This document shows, in pieces, positions 25,739 to 25,782 of a DNA stretch of 25,782 bases. Below the pieces are notes generated by a model that saw only the letters and a list, made by a program, of their open reading frames with translations, was not told where the DNA came from and did no database searches. Each line of letters starts with the position of its first letter. Position 1 is the stretch's first letter. The stretch is taken from contig JAQGDQ010001779.1 in the NCBI GenBank assembly GCA_030141605.1, forward strand, positions 1 through 25,782, written 5' to 3'. The translations under genes were made by a program, and so were the position numbers. The stretch is from Tubiluchus corallicola (taxonomy: Eukaryota > Priapulida > Priapulimorpha > Priapulimorphida > Tubiluchidae).

Positions 25739-25782
25739 TAAATGTGATAATCCTCTGTTTACACAGGATTGTTGTATGTATA

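Overview
The window looks like nuclear DNA of an invertebrate animal, most likely an arthropod. Spliced genes, AT-rich spacers, dense DNA-transposon and LINE remnants, an invertebrate-type 5S rRNA sequence, a TATA/heat-shock-element promoter and a secreted Gly/Tyr-rich protein of cuticle or silk type all point that way. The species cannot be read from the sequence. There is no sign of bacterial operons, CRISPR or tRNA genes.

Layout. Positions 1-1508 hold two recognisable exons of the mRNA-decapping activator DCP1. Exon 1 is on the minus strand (1508-1380). The exon that should follow it is on the plus strand (588-629), so the two face each other. A perfect 204-bp inverted repeat (1-204 and 627-830), carrying one end of a piggyBac-type MITE plus its unique flank, breaks the gene exactly there. 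This is either a very recent inverted duplication or an assembly fold-back, and it is the most important thing to check in the window. Positions 1650-5100 are intergenic, with two hAT-type MITEs in opposite orientation, each with its own 8-bp target duplication, and a second piggyBac MITE. Positions 5102-10588 (minus) are one uninterrupted coding exon for a very large multi-zinc-finger protein. Its upstream side (11050-11145) carries a textbook heat-shock promoter pointing at it.

Positions 11260-18350 are gene-poor. They hold a GC-rich unit headed by a 5S rRNA-like sequence, a broken 5S fragment on the other strand, LINE remnants, a minisatellite dense in the forkhead core GTAAACA, a 15-bp minisatellite, and a short module repeated two to three times. 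Positions 18350-19600 (minus) hold a complete two-exon gene for a secreted Gly/Tyr-rich protein of about 269 residues, with TATA box, signal peptide, splice sites and poly(A) signal. From 19855 to the end the window is repeats: two hAT MITEs with target duplications, LINE 3' ends, a frameshifted reverse-transcriptase C-terminus, an about 80-bp tandem repeat, a TA-flanked pogo/Tigger-like element and a ten-copy 32-bp satellite.

The three protein genes (decapping factor, zinc-finger protein, secreted structural protein) show no functional link. They are neighbours in a repeat-rich eukaryotic interval, not a pathway cluster.
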